Below, piece by piece: positions 31,912-41,175 of a stretch of DNA of 64,000 nt. This DNA is from Microbacterium sp. STN6 (GTDB lineage: Bacteria > Actinomycetota > Actinomycetes > Actinomycetales > Microbacteriaceae): positions 62,001 to 126,000 of the forward strand of contig NZ_JAPMIT010000002.1 in the NCBI RefSeq assembly GCF_026410545.1. Reading direction: 5' to 3'. Below the pieces are notes generated by a model, which made no database searches, was not told the origin of the DNA, and saw only the letters and a program-made list of their open reading frames with translations. A program made the translations under genes and the position numbers. Position 1 is the first letter of the stretch; the number at the start of each line of letters is the position of its first letter.

Positions 31912-33770
31912 GTGAGCCGACTATCAAAACCGAGAATGCGATGGATGCCGACGCCCTGGCGGGCGCCGGGGTCACGGCGGAGCCGGCTCGCCCCGGCGTG
32001 TTGCGCCGCCTGGTGGGCAACCCGCTCGGCCTGATCGCGTTGATCATTCTGGCGATCGTGGTCGTCTCAGGAATCATCGGCCCGTGGGTGGCGCCATTCG
32101 ACCCCAACCATGCGTCACTGGCGGACGCGTTGAAGGGCCCAGGCGGGGCGCATCTGCTCGGCACGGACAGCGCCGGACGTGACGTGTTCTCCCGGCTGCT
32201 CGTCGGCGCGCGCAGCACCCTGATCGCGGCGGCGCTCGCGGCGGCAGTGGCTCTGGTCGTCGGCGTGCCAAGCGGGCTTATCGCCGGATTCTTCGGCGGC
32301 TGGTTCGACTCGATCGCCTCCTGGTGCACGAACGTGCTCATGTCATTGCCTGCGATCATCATTCTGCTGGCGGCCTCCGCGGCGCTCGGACACAGCGTCT
32401 GGGTGTCGATGACGATCTTCGGCGTGCTGATCTCTACCGGCTTCTTCCGGCTGACTCGTACCTCGGTGCAGGCGGTGCGCAGCGAATTGTATGTCGACGC
32501 CGCCAGGGTCGCGGGGCTGAGCAACACGAGCATCATCGGCAAGCACATTCTCTTCGTGGTGCGGGCGCCGCTGATCATTCAGACATCGATGGTGTGCGGC
32601 ATCGCCATCTCGATTCAGGCGACACTGGAGTTCCTTGGCCTGGGTGACGTGCTCGTGCCCACCTGGGGCGTGATGCTCAACGAAGGCTTCATCAACATCT
32701 ACACCTCGCCGATCCTGGCCGTGTGGCCGGGGATCGCGATCTCGTTGACGATCGGCGCGTTCGTGGTTCTCGGCAACGCCCTGCGTGACGCGCTGGAGGA
32801 CACCCCGAAGGCCGCGAAGAAGCGCGCCGCCGCCGGGCCGAGCCGCGTGAGTCTGCTGGACGATGACGAGACCCGCGGGGTGGCGCTGGTGAAGAGCAAC
32901 CACCTGCTCGAGGTGAACGGCCTCGGCGTTGGCTACCCGCAGCCGAGCGGGCGCGTGAAGACTGTCGTGACGGACGTCTCCCTGCACCTGGACCGCGGCG
33001 AGGTGCTCGGCATCGTCGGCGAATCCGGTTCCGGCAAGACCCAGACCGCGTTCTCGATCCTTGGACTTCTGCCGGATGAAGCGGTGATCACCGGCGGCAG
33101 CATCGTCTTCGACGGCACGCCGCTCGTCTCCTCGAGTGGCGGCCGTCTCTCCCAGGGGCGGCTGGCGGCCCTGCGCGGCAAGCGCATCGCCTACATTCCG
33201 CAGGAGCCCATGTCGAACCTCGACCCGAACTTCACGATCGGGTACCAGCTCGTGCGTCCCCTCGTGAAAGTCCTCGGGCTATCGAAGGCCGACGCCAGGG
33301 CGCGCGCCCTCGAACTCCTTGGCATCGTGGGTATCACCAACCCGCAGCGCACGTTCGACGCATACCCGCACGAGGTCTCGGGCGGCATGGCGCAGCGCGT
33401 GCTCATTGCCGGAGCCGTCAGTTGCAATCCCGACCTGCTTATCGCGGATGAGCCGACCACGGCTCTCGACGTCACCGTTCAGGCTGAGGTGCTCGACCTG
33501 CTTCGCGACCTGCAGGACAGGTTCACGATGGGGGTCGTGCTGGTCACGCACAACTTCGGTGTTGTCGCCGACCTCTGCGACCGGGTCGTGGTCATGCAGA
33601 ACGGCCGACTCGTCGAATCCGGCGACGTGCGCAGCATTCTCCGCGACCCGCGGGATGCCTACACCAAGACGCTTCTGGGAGCCATGCTCGAGGGCAAGAC
33701 GCCGATGACCATGCTCACCGCCGGCCCAGACCCCCTCGATGACGAGATGAGAATGAAGGCGAGCATCTGA
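31908..33770 (+). CDS. Fused ABC permease (DppC-like) and ATP-binding protein (DppD-like)
   Basis: A 620-residue fusion. Residues 1 to about 290 are a DppC-type permease with the TDSAGRDVFSRLLVGAR signature, YVDAARVAGLSNTSIIGKHIL coupling helix and six membrane segments. After a charged linker the ATPase begins near residue 330: Walker A GESGSGKTQ, Q-loop IPQEPMSNLDP, signature VSGGMAQRV, Walker B LLIADEPTTALD and switch VTHN. Separate genes are the rule in most bacteria; permease-ATPase fusions of this transporter class are known in actinobacteria. I see no sign of a frameshift joining two genes. It pairs with the DppB-like and DppF-like neighbours. Confidence 0.88.
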   Translation: MSEPTIKTENAMDADALAGAGVTAEPARPGVLRRLVGNPLGLIALIILAIVVVSGIIGPWVAPFDPNHASLADALKGPGGAHLLGTDSAGRDVFSRLLVGARSTLIAAALAAAVALVVGVPSGLIAGFFGGWFDSIASWCTNVLMSLPAIIILLAASAALGHSVWVSMTIFGVLISTGFFRLTRTSVQAVRSELYVDAARVAGLSNTSIIGKHILFVVRAPLIIQTSMVCGIAISIQATLEFLGLGDVLVPTWGVMLNEGFINIYTSPILAVWPGIAISLTIGAFVVLGNALRDALEDTPKAAKKRAAAGPSRVSLLDDDETRGVALVKSNHLLEVNGLGVGYPQPSGRVKTVVTDVSLHLDRGEVLGIVGESGSGKTQTAFSILGLLPDEAVITGGSIVFDGTPLVSSSGGRLSQGRLAALRGKRIAYIPQEPMSNLDPNFTIGYQLVRPLVKVLGLSKADARARALELLGIVGITNPQRTFDAYPHEVSGGMAQRVLIAGAVSCNPDLLIADEPTTALDVTVQAEVLDLLRDLQDRFTMGVVLVTHNFGVVADLCDRVVVMQNGRLVESGDVRSILRDPRDAYTKTLLGAMLEGKTPMTMLTAGPDPLDDEMRMKASI

Positions 33771-34651
33771 TGGCACCGACGCAGAGAACCGACGGCCCGC
33801 TGCTCGGCGTACGCGACCTGGTGGTCGAGTACCCGGGGAAGGGATTCCGCAGCACGCCGTTCCGTGCACTCGACACGGTCTCCATCGAGATCGGCTACGG
33901 GCAGACACTCGGGCTCGTCGGCGAATCCGGCAGCGGCAAAACCACCCTGGGCCGGGCGCTGCTCGGTCTCGCCCCCGTCACCGGCGGCACGCTCACGTTC
34001 GAGGGCGCGGACATCAGCCACGCAGGCCGTCGCACCCGCCGCCGACTCAGCCGGGACCTGCAGGTGGTCTTCCAAGACCCGTACACGTCGCTGAATCCCT
34101 CCATGACCATCGGCGACATCCTCGCCGAACCGCTCACCGTGCAGGGCAAGACCGGTGCAGACGCGCGCCGACGCGTGCGTGAGGTGCTCGACGAGGTCGG
34201 GCTGCCGCAGGACACGATCGGCCGCCTGCCTCGCGAGTTCAGCGGCGGCCAGCGCCAGCGCGTCGCCATCGCGCGAGCACTCGCCCTGTCGCCGAAACTG
34301 ATCGTGTGCGACGAGCCCGTCAGCGCACTCGATCTCTCCACCCAGGCGAAAGTGCTCGACCTGTTCCTGCAGATCCAGAAGGACACGGGCGTCTCCTACC
34401 TCTTCGTCTCGCACGACCTCGACGTGGTCAACCACATCAGCCACCGCATCGCGGTCATGTACCACGGCGAGATCGTCGAGCAGGGCGACGCCGCACAGAT
34501 CACCAGCGCCCCGCAGCATCCATACACCCAACGCCTGCTGCTTGCCTCGCCGGTGCCCGACCCCGACCGCCAGCAGGAGAGGCGCGCCAACCGGCGCCGC
34601 CTCATCGAAGAGCAACGAGCACAGGATGAGCGTTCAGGCGTCGCCGCCTGA
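33770..34651 (+). CDS. ABC transporter ATP-binding protein (DppF-like)
   Basis: A 293-residue ATPase, the second nucleotide-binding subunit. It shows Walker A GESGSGKTTLGRALLGL near residue 46, VFQDPYTSLNPSMT, signature FSGGQRQRVAIARAL, Walker B LIVCDEPVSALD and FVSHDLDVV. The C-terminal segment with HPYTQRLLLASPVPDP is the OppF/DppF-type extension. Its ATG overlaps the end of the fusion gene, so the whole transporter is one transcriptional unit. The Walker and signature motifs are intact. Confidence 0.9.
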   Translation: MAPTQRTDGPLLGVRDLVVEYPGKGFRSTPFRALDTVSIEIGYGQTLGLVGESGSGKTTLGRALLGLAPVTGGTLTFEGADISHAGRRTRRRLSRDLQVVFQDPYTSLNPSMTIGDILAEPLTVQGKTGADARRRVREVLDEVGLPQDTIGRLPREFSGGQRQRVAIARALALSPKLIVCDEPVSALDLSTQAKVLDLFLQIQKDTGVSYLFVSHDLDVVNHISHRIAVMYHGEIVEQGDAAQITSAPQHPYTQRLLLASPVPDPDRQQERRANRRRLIEEQRAQDERSGVAA

Positions 34652-34726
34652 ACGCTACGGCTCGACCGGGAGCATCCGGTGGGATCCTGAGGGAGCCCGC
34701 ACCGACAGAAGCAAGAGAAGCAGAAA

Positions 34727-35902
34727 GTGGATCACGTGGCAGACACAGTACGGCTCGGCATCATCGGGCTCGGAACACAGGGCTCGATGTACGCGAAGTT
34801 CATCGCCGACGGCCTCGTGCCGAATATGACCATCGGCGCGATCGCCGACATCGATACGGCGAAGGCCGGGGTCGCGGCAGACACGTATCCCGGCGTCCCG
34901 TTCTTCGACACGTACCAGGCCCTTCTTGACAGCGACGCGGTAGATGCCGTGGTCACCACGGTGCCGCACTACCTGCACCCGGAGATCGGGATGGCGGCCC
35001 TCGGCCGGGGCATCCATGCCCTCGTCGAGAAGCCCGCAGGCGTCTACACGAAGCAGGTTGCGCAGCTGAACGCGTTCGCCGCCACGAAGCCGGAATTGAC
35101 GTTCGGCATCATGTTCAACCAGCGCAACAATCCGCTCTACAAGCGGCTCAAGGAGATCGTCGACGGCGGCGAGATCGGGGCGATCCGTCGCTCGAACTGG
35201 ATCATCACGAACTGGTGGCGCCCCCAGGGTTACTACGACCAGAGCGCGTGGCGCGCGACATGGGGTGGCGAGGGCGGCGGCGTGCTCGTCAACCAGGCGC
35301 CGCACCAGCTCGACCTGTGGCAGTGGATCTGCGGCGTGCCGGAGAAGGTGTTCGCGAAGGTCGCATACGGCTTCCGGCGAAACATCGCGGTGGAAGACGA
35401 GGTGACGGCCGTCGTCGACTACGGCGACGGGGTGACGGGCGTCTTCGTCACGGCCACGCACGATCTCACCGGCACCGACCGCTTCGAGATTCTCGGCGAC
35501 GCGGGCAAGATCGTCGTCGAGAACAGCAAGACCGCCACCGTCACCCGCCTGAAGAAGCCGGAGCGTGAGCTCAGCGAGAGCATGGACATGGCCGACGTCA
35601 TGAAGCTGTTCATGGGGCAGCTCGACGCAGACGACCTCTACTCGACCGAGGTCATCGAATTCGACTCGGTCTGGGGCGGCCAGCACGCCGGAGTGCTCGA
35701 GAACTTCGCCGCGAACGTTCTCGACGGCACACCGCTCATCGCCCCCGGGTCGGATGGCATCAAGGGAGTGCGTCTCGCCAACGCCATCCACCTCTCCAGC
35801 TGGCTGGGCACCGAGGTCTCGCTCGACTTCGACGAGGATCGCTTCCTGGAGCTTCTGAACGAGCGCATCAGGCAGGAAGGCACCTTCGGCGAGCGGGCAT
35901 GA
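34727..35902 (+). CDS. Second Gfo/Idh/MocA family oxidoreductase
   Basis: A 391-residue NAD(P)-dependent oxidoreductase: Rossmann motif GIIGLGTQGSMYAKF near residue 10, the EKPAG motif near residue 104, and GGGVLVNQAPHQLDLWQWICG in the C-terminal domain with the conserved histidine. The GTG at 34727 is chosen; a GTG at 34736 is equally possible. It lies 75 nt after the ABC operon and is probably transcribed with it. It is distinct from the oxidoreductase at 28108. Having two such enzymes beside two isomerase-like barrels suggests oxidation and re-reduction of a sugar. Confidence 0.85.
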   Translation: MDHVADTVRLGIIGLGTQGSMYAKFIADGLVPNMTIGAIADIDTAKAGVAADTYPGVPFFDTYQALLDSDAVDAVVTTVPHYLHPEIGMAALGRGIHALVEKPAGVYTKQVAQLNAFAATKPELTFGIMFNQRNNPLYKRLKEIVDGGEIGAIRRSNWIITNWWRPQGYYDQSAWRATWGGEGGGVLVNQAPHQLDLWQWICGVPEKVFAKVAYGFRRNIAVEDEVTAVVDYGDGVTGVFVTATHDLTGTDRFEILGDAGKIVVENSKTATVTRLKKPERELSESMDMADVMKLFMGQLDADDLYSTEVIEFDSVWGGQHAGVLENFAANVLDGTPLIAPGSDGIKGVRLANAIHLSSWLGTEVSLDFDEDRFLELLNERIRQEGTFGERA

Positions 35903-35995
35903 CCGCCCCGGCCGTCGCCCGACCGGGCGCGGCCTCGCAGACCGCCACGCGTGTCGCGCTAGCGTTGGCAGAGAACACAGAGCGTCAGGAGTTTC

Positions 35996-37063
35996 ATGAC
36001 AGAGATCGACAGCAGCCAGGACACCCGATCGGGTGCGCCCGCGCGCAGCCGATCGTCGAAGCCGGCGCCCACGATCTACGACATCGCTGAGCTGGCCGGG
36101 GTCAACCCCTCGACCGTCTCGCGCGCGCTCAGCAAGCCGGGGCGCATCAGCGCCAAGACGGAGAAGCTGATTCAGGATGCGGCGAAGACGCTCAACTATC
36201 GGGTGAATCCCATGGCGAGGGCCCTGCCCACGGGCCGCACCATGACGCTCGGGCTCATCATCGCCGACATCACGAACCCCATGTTCTTCGATGTCGTGCG
36301 CGGCGCCGAGCGGGCCGCCCGCGAGAGCGGTTACACCCTGATCATCGCTGAGTCCCAGGAGTCGGGCGAGCGCGAGGCCGCGACGGCGGAGCGGGTCGCG
36401 CCGTCGGTCGACGGCATGATCCTGGTCACGACCCGTCTTGCCGATGAGCAGATCGCCGACCTCGCCGAGCTGCGCCCCCTCGTCGTCATCAACCGCCGCA
36501 TCGACGGCGTCGACGCGATCGTGCCAGACCTCGAGCCCGGCATCGATCAGGCGTTGACGCATCTGGCGGAACTGGGGCACCGCTCCATCGGGTACCTCTA
36601 CGGCCCTTCAGGCTCGTGGATGAGTTCCGCGCGGTGGGAGGCGCTTCTCGCGAAGTCCGTCGAGCTCGGCATGAGCATCGTCGAGATCGGGCCCGGCATC
36701 CCCACGCTGGAAGGCGGGCGGGCATCAATGACGCGCGTCGCCGCATCCGGTGTCAGCGCTGTCGTGGCATACAACGACCTCATGGCCATCGGACTGCTGC
36801 GCGCAGCTCAGGAGAAGGGGCTGAGGGTTCCCGGCGACCTGAGCATCGTCGGGTTCGACGACATCTTCGGCTCCGACTTCACCTCGCCGCCGCTGAGCAC
36901 GATCCGTACGCCGCTGGCGCTGATCGGCACGCTCGCCGTTCGCCGCATGCTCGAGCGCATCGCCGCCGACGACCGCCGTCCGGCGCACGGCAGCAGAGGC
37001 AAGGCACCAGCCATTTCTACCGAGCTCGTCGTGCGCGGCTCCACAGGGCCGGCGGGCGCGTAG
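35996..37063 (+). CDS. LacI family regulator, likely controller of the uronate regulon
   Basis: A 355-residue repressor. The helix-turn-helix is TIYDIAELAGVNPSTVSRAL at about 26-45 with the hinge helix NPMARALPTGRT, followed by a periplasmic-binding-protein-like effector domain (LIIADITNPMFFDVVRGAE, GFDDIFGSDFTSPPLSTIR). The ATG at 35996 follows CAGGAG. It lies in the middle of the gene set that carries the TTGGCAACCGCTTGCCAA-type operators, so it is the best candidate to bind them. The inducer is unknown; an uronate or its isomer would fit. Confidence 0.85.
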   Translation: MTEIDSSQDTRSGAPARSRSSKPAPTIYDIAELAGVNPSTVSRALSKPGRISAKTEKLIQDAAKTLNYRVNPMARALPTGRTMTLGLIIADITNPMFFDVVRGAERAARESGYTLIIAESQESGEREAATAERVAPSVDGMILVTTRLADEQIADLAELRPLVVINRRIDGVDAIVPDLEPGIDQALTHLAELGHRSIGYLYGPSGSWMSSARWEALLAKSVELGMSIVEIGPGIPTLEGGRASMTRVAASGVSAVVAYNDLMAIGLLRAAQEKGLRVPGDLSIVGFDDIFGSDFTSPPLSTIRTPLALIGTLAVRRMLERIAADDRRPAHGSRGKAPAISTELVVRGSTGPAGA

Positions 37064-37110
37064 CCGAGAGGCGCGTGCGAGCGGCGCACGGCAGCCTCTC
37101 GCGGCACGTT

Positions 37111-37126
37111 TGGCAACCGATTGACA
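37111..37126 (+). promoter_or_regulatory. LacI-type operator 4 (uxaC)
   Basis: TGGCAACCGATTGACA, 30 nt before the uxaC start codon. One half site is exact and the other has a single change. It contains TTGACA, but I see no matching -10 box at the right distance. Confidence 0.65.
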
Positions 37127-37156
37127 GATGGATGACTTTTCGATGAAGGAACGACG

Positions 37157-38596
37157 ATGACACTCACCCAGCAGAGGGCCACATTGGCACTGGACCCGGA
37201 CCGGCTGCTGCCTGCCGACCCCGCTACTCGCGACGTCGCGCGCGGCCTCTACGAATCGGTCGCCTCGCTGCCGATCCTGTCGCCGCACGGCCACGTCGAC
37301 CCCGCGCTGCTGCTGAACGACACACCGTTCGGTGACCCCGCCGAGCTCTTCATCCGGTACGACCACTACGTGACGCGGCTCATGCACGCCGCCGGCATCG
37401 ACCTCGAGCGGCTCGGAATCCCGACGCGGGACGGCAGGGCGGGCGCCGGGATCGCCCAACCGCGGGCGGTCTGGCGCACCTTCTGCGAGAACTGGTACCT
37501 GTACGCGGGCACCGCATCCGGTTACTGGCTGCAGCACGCGTTCGCCACTCTCTTCGGCATCGGTGAGCAGCCGAGCGCAGAAAACGCCGAGCGCCTGTTC
37601 GAGAGCATTCAGGCGCGGCTCGACACCGACGCCTACCGGCCGCGCGCGCTGTTCTCGCAATTCGGCATCGAGGTTCTTGCCACCACCGACGACCCCCTCG
37701 ACGACCTCCGATCACACGACGCGCTGGCGGCCGATCCGCGGTTCACCGGCCGGGTGGTGCCCACCTTCCGCCCGGATGCCTACATCACGCCCTCGGCCGC
37801 CGGATGGGCCGATAACGTGGCCAGGCTCGCCGACTGGAGCGGTTCGTCGGTCGGCGACTACCGCGGCTACATCGAGGCGCTCGCAGCGCGCCGACGCTAC
37901 TTCGTCGAGCATGGCGCGGTCTCGGCAGACCACGGTGTGCTGCAGCCGCTCACACTCGATCTCGATGAGCCCGCGGCATCCGCTCTCTTCGATCGTGCGC
38001 TGAGAGGCGTGGCGAGCGCCGACGAACAGAACGCGTTCGCCGGCCACATGCTGCTCGAGATGGCCCGCATGAGCGTCGACGACGGGCTCGTGATGACCGT
38101 GCACGCCGGCGTGGTGCGCAACTACAGCACGCAGACCTTCGAACGGTTCGGCCCCGACACCGGCCACGACATTCCCACAGCGACGCACTATGTCGAGCCG
38201 CTGCGGCCGCTGCTGGAGAAATACGGCAACGCGCGGGACTTCCACCTGGTGCTGTTCAGCGTCGACGAGACCGTGTATTCCCGAGAGATCGCGCCGCTGG
38301 CCGGCTTCTACCCCAGCGTGTACATCGGCGCCCCCTGGTGGTTCCTCGATGCACCGGATGCGGTGCAGCGGTTCCGTTCGTCGGTCACCGAGACCGCGGG
38401 GTTCTACCGAGGCTCTGGCTTCATCGACGACACGCGCGCGTTCCTGTCGATTCCGGCCAGGCACGACATGGCCCGCCGCCTCGACTCGGCTTTCCTCGCC
38501 CGGCTCGTGCGTGAAGGGCGCGTCGACCTCGCCTCCGCCGAACGCATCGCCATCGACCTCGTCGACGCCATTCCCCGAAAGGCCTTCAAGCTGTGA
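37157..38596 (+). CDS. uxaC: Glucuronate isomerase
   Basis: Interconverts D-glucuronate and D-fructuronate (also galacturonate and tagaturonate), the first step of the isomerase route. The 479-residue protein starts with the family segment LPILSPHGHVDP, then DTPFGDPAELFIRYDHYVTRLMHAAG, ending in ARHDMARRLDSAFLARLVREGRV; histidines of SPHGHVDP are metal-ligand candidates as in the amidohydrolase superfamily. AAGGAACGACG precedes the ATG. The stop overlaps the GTG start of the reductase downstream (GTGA). It carries its own LacI-type operator. Confidence 0.93.
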   Translation: MTLTQQRATLALDPDRLLPADPATRDVARGLYESVASLPILSPHGHVDPALLLNDTPFGDPAELFIRYDHYVTRLMHAAGIDLERLGIPTRDGRAGAGIAQPRAVWRTFCENWYLYAGTASGYWLQHAFATLFGIGEQPSAENAERLFESIQARLDTDAYRPRALFSQFGIEVLATTDDPLDDLRSHDALAADPRFTGRVVPTFRPDAYITPSAAGWADNVARLADWSGSSVGDYRGYIEALAARRRYFVEHGAVSADHGVLQPLTLDLDEPAASALFDRALRGVASADEQNAFAGHMLLEMARMSVDDGLVMTVHAGVVRNYSTQTFERFGPDTGHDIPTATHYVEPLRPLLEKYGNARDFHLVLFSVDETVYSREIAPLAGFYPSVYIGAPWWFLDAPDAVQRFRSSVTETAGFYRGSGFIDDTRAFLSIPARHDMARRLDSAFLARLVREGRVDLASAERIAIDLVDAIPRKAFKL

Positions 38597-40077
38597 CCAT
38601 CGCCATCGACGCCGCCGCGCTCGCGCTCCCCGCGGCCCTGAACCGGCGCTCGCTCGCAGAGCGCACCGGGGGCGCGATCGCCACTGCGCCCGTGCGCATC
38701 GTGCACATGGGGCTCGGAGCCTTCCACCGCGCTCACCAGGCCTGGTACACGGCGATGGCAGACGACGCTGCCGAGTGGGGCATCGCCTCGTTCACGGGGC
38801 GTTCGGCCACCGTGGCCGAGCAGCTGGCGCCGCAGGACGGGCTCTACACACTTGTCGAGCGGTCGGATGCCGGCGATCGCGTCGAGACCGTCACGAGCGT
38901 CGTCGAGGCGGTCGACGGGGCAAGGCTGGACCGCTTCGTCGAGCTCGTGTCGGCTCCGAGCACCGCGATCGTGACCCTCACCATCACCGAGCCGGGGTAC
39001 CGGCTCACGAGCGACGGCCTGCCCGACGGGACCGATGCCGCCGTCGTGGCGGATATCGCCTGGCTCTCGGCGGCACTCAGCGCGCCGGGCACCAGCATTG
39101 ATGCGCCCGCGGCTGCCTCCGCGGATGTGGCTGATGGCCGGGATTCGGACACGGGCCCGACGACGTCGCTCGGGCGCCTGCTCTACGGGCTCGACGCGCG
39201 GCGCAGGCGACAGGCAGGACCACTCGCGCTCGTGCCGTGCGACAACATTCCCGACAACGGGGAATTCGTGCGTACCGGGCTGCTCGCTCTCGCACGCGCC
39301 GTCAGCGCCGAGACGGCCGCGTGGATCGAGACGAACGTCTCGTTCGTCTCGACATCCGTCGATCGCATCACACCGAGGACCACGGCCGACGACGTGCTGC
39401 GCGCAACCGAGCTCTCAGGCTGGATCGATCGCGCGCCCGTCGTCACGGAGCCGTTCCGCGACTGGGTTCTCAGCGGCGCCTTTCCCGGGGGCCGCCCCGC
39501 CTGGGAGACCGCCGGCGCCCGATTCGTCGACGACATCGAGCCCTTCGAGCGCCGCAAGCTCTGGCTGCTGAACGGCGCGCACAGCCTCCTCGCCTACGCG
39601 GGCCCGCTGCGCGGCTACGAGACGGTCGCGCAGGCGATCGGCGACCCGCAGCTGCGCGCCTGGGTCAACGAGCTCTGGGACGAGGCGGCGCACCACCTGC
39701 CTGCCGAGGAGCTCGACCTCGACTCCTACCGCCAGGCGCTGCTTGACCGTTTCGACAACGCCCGCATCGAGCACCGGCTCGCCCAGATCGGCATGGAGGG
39801 AGTCACCAAGCTGAGGGTGCGCATCGCGGCCATCGCCCGGTCGGAGCGGGCGGCGGGGCGAGACGCCGCGGCCTGCGCTCGGGCGCTCGGCGCGTGGGTC
39901 GCCCGGCTGACGGCGGGCGAGGACCTTCCCGACGCCCAGTCGGCTCTCGTTCAGGCCGCCCGTGCGGGTGATGCCGCCGGGGCCAGTGCGCGCCTGGTGG
40001 CCCTGCTCGATGGCACGCTGGCGGCGGATGCGGCGTTCGTGGCCGCCGTCGACGCGGCAGCGGCCTCGTTCCGCTGA
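38593..40077 (+). CDS. uxuB: Fructuronate reductase / mannitol dehydrogenase family
   Basis: A 494-residue long-chain polyol dehydrogenase. In this context it most likely reduces D-fructuronate to D-mannonate with NADH. The N-terminal cofactor region HMGLGAFHRAHQAWY is typical, followed by LTITEPGY, VPCDNIPDNGEFVR and the catalytic-lysine segment ERRKLWLLNGAHSLLAYAG. The GTG start overlaps the uxaC stop, so the two are coupled. Mannitol or tagaturonate activity cannot be excluded from sequence, but coupling with uxaC and the mannonate dehydratase at 48905 supports UxuB. Confidence 0.88.
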   Translation: MTIAIDAAALALPAALNRRSLAERTGGAIATAPVRIVHMGLGAFHRAHQAWYTAMADDAAEWGIASFTGRSATVAEQLAPQDGLYTLVERSDAGDRVETVTSVVEAVDGARLDRFVELVSAPSTAIVTLTITEPGYRLTSDGLPDGTDAAVVADIAWLSAALSAPGTSIDAPAAASADVADGRDSDTGPTTSLGRLLYGLDARRRRQAGPLALVPCDNIPDNGEFVRTGLLALARAVSAETAAWIETNVSFVSTSVDRITPRTTADDVLRATELSGWIDRAPVVTEPFRDWVLSGAFPGGRPAWETAGARFVDDIEPFERRKLWLLNGAHSLLAYAGPLRGYETVAQAIGDPQLRAWVNELWDEAAHHLPAEELDLDSYRQALLDRFDNARIEHRLAQIGMEGVTKLRVRIAAIARSERAAGRDAAACARALGAWVARLTAGEDLPDAQSALVQAARAGDAAGASARLVALLDGTLAADAAFVAAVDAAAASFR

Positions 40078-40101
40078 CCCCGACCGCGCGCGGCGCCCCG
40101 C

Positions 40102-41175
40102 CTACACGGCAGCAGTGGAGTCGCGCGCGAGCAGCCGATACGGTGCGAGGCGTTCTCGTGGTTCCGCGTCGGGCTCATCGAGCCTGCGCAGCATCGCGTC
40201 GATGGCGAGGCGGGCGATCTCGTCGAGATCCGGTGCGATCGTCGTGAGCGCGGGCGCGGCGAACGCGGCCTCTGCCGTGTTGTCCCACCCCACGACCGCC
40301 ACGTCGCCCGGCACCGAGATGCCTGACTCGCGGAACGCACGCAGGGCGCCGATCGCGAGCAGGTCGTTGGCGCAGACGAGTCCGTCGATGCTCAGCGGGC
40401 CCGGGCCCGCGGCGATCAGCTCCTTCGTGCGCGCGTACCCCTCTTCCCTGGAGTAGTCGCCGTCGGGGTTCGATCGGTCCCAGCGTGAGACGGCGACGAT
40501 GTGGCGAGCGTCGGTCTCGAGGCCCGCGGTGCGCAGCGCCTCACGGAAGCCGCGCACGCGCGGGTGGGCGGGGGCGGCGCCGATGGAGCCGGCGGGCACC
40601 TCGCCGAGGAAGGCGAGCCTGCGGCATCCGCGTTCAATGAGGCAGGTTGTGGCGTCGAAACTCGAGCGAACGCTGTCGACGACAACGCTGTCGAGAAGAG
40701 GGCTCCGGATGCGTTCGCCGAGCAGCACGAGCGGCGTCGCGCCGCGTTCCGCCTCGAGCTGCTCGCGATCGATCGACATGGGGCTGAAGAGAATGCCGTC
40801 GGTGAGAATGGTGCCGAAGCCGGCGGCCACACGCCGCTCGCGCTCCAGGAGGCCCCTCGTCTCGTCGATGACCACGTCGTACCCCACGTGCTCCGCGTGG
40901 GTGACCACGGCGTGCGCGAGCTGCGCGAAGTACGGCTGGGAGACGAACGGCACAGACAGGGTGAGCATGCTGCTGCGCCCGCTGCGCAGCTGACGGGCGG
41001 CGAGCTGGGGGCGGTAGCCCAGGTGCGCAATTGCCGACTCCACGCTCGTTCGTGTCGCATCGCTGATGTAGCGGTGCCCGTTGATCACGTTCGACACGGT
41101 GCGATACGAGACGCCGGCGAGCGCTGCGACGTCTTTCATGGTGGGCGCCGACGGGCGCCCCGGCCGTGTCACCAT
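40102..41175 (-). CDS. LacI family regulator of the MFS-GH2 operon
   Basis: A repressor of 357 residues from the ATG at 41175. The helix-turn-helix is MKDVAALAGVSYRTVSNVI with the NGHRYIS turn, and the hinge AARQLRSGRS precedes a ligand-binding domain (LTDGILFSPMS, LVCANDLLAIGALRAFRESG, VAVVGWDNTAEAAFAAPALTTI). Its recognition helix differs from that of the other LacI protein here, so it should read a different site. It is the last gene of a leftward operon (MFS, GH2, DUF2804, LacI), overlapping the DUF2804 gene by a few bases. The perfect palindrome at 45401-45420 upstream of the operon is the likely autoregulatory operator. Confidence 0.85.
   Translation of the reverse strand: MVTRPGRPSAPTMKDVAALAGVSYRTVSNVINGHRYISDATRTSVESAIAHLGYRPQLAARQLRSGRSSMLTLSVPFVSQPYFAQLAHAVVTHAEHVGYDVVIDETRGLLERERRVAAGFGTILTDGILFSPMSIDREQLEAERGATPLVLLGERIRSPLLDSVVVDSVRSSFDATTCLIERGCRRLAFLGEVPAGSIGAAPAHPRVRGFREALRTAGLETDARHIVAVSRWDRSNPDGDYSREEGYARTKELIAAGPGPLSIDGLVCANDLLAIGALRAFRESGISVPGDVAVVGWDNTAEAAFAAPALTTIAPDLDEIARLAIDAMLRRLDEPDAEPRERLAPYRLLARDSTAAV

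Noticed and set aside
34655-36580. 641-codon reverse frame across the second Gfo/Idh and LacI genes
   Set aside because: It covers parts of two genes with clear motifs and has no domain of its own.
37121-37149. TTGACA in operator 4 as a -35 box for uxaC
   Set aside because: No acceptable -10 box follows at 16-19 nt, so I left it as part of the operator only.
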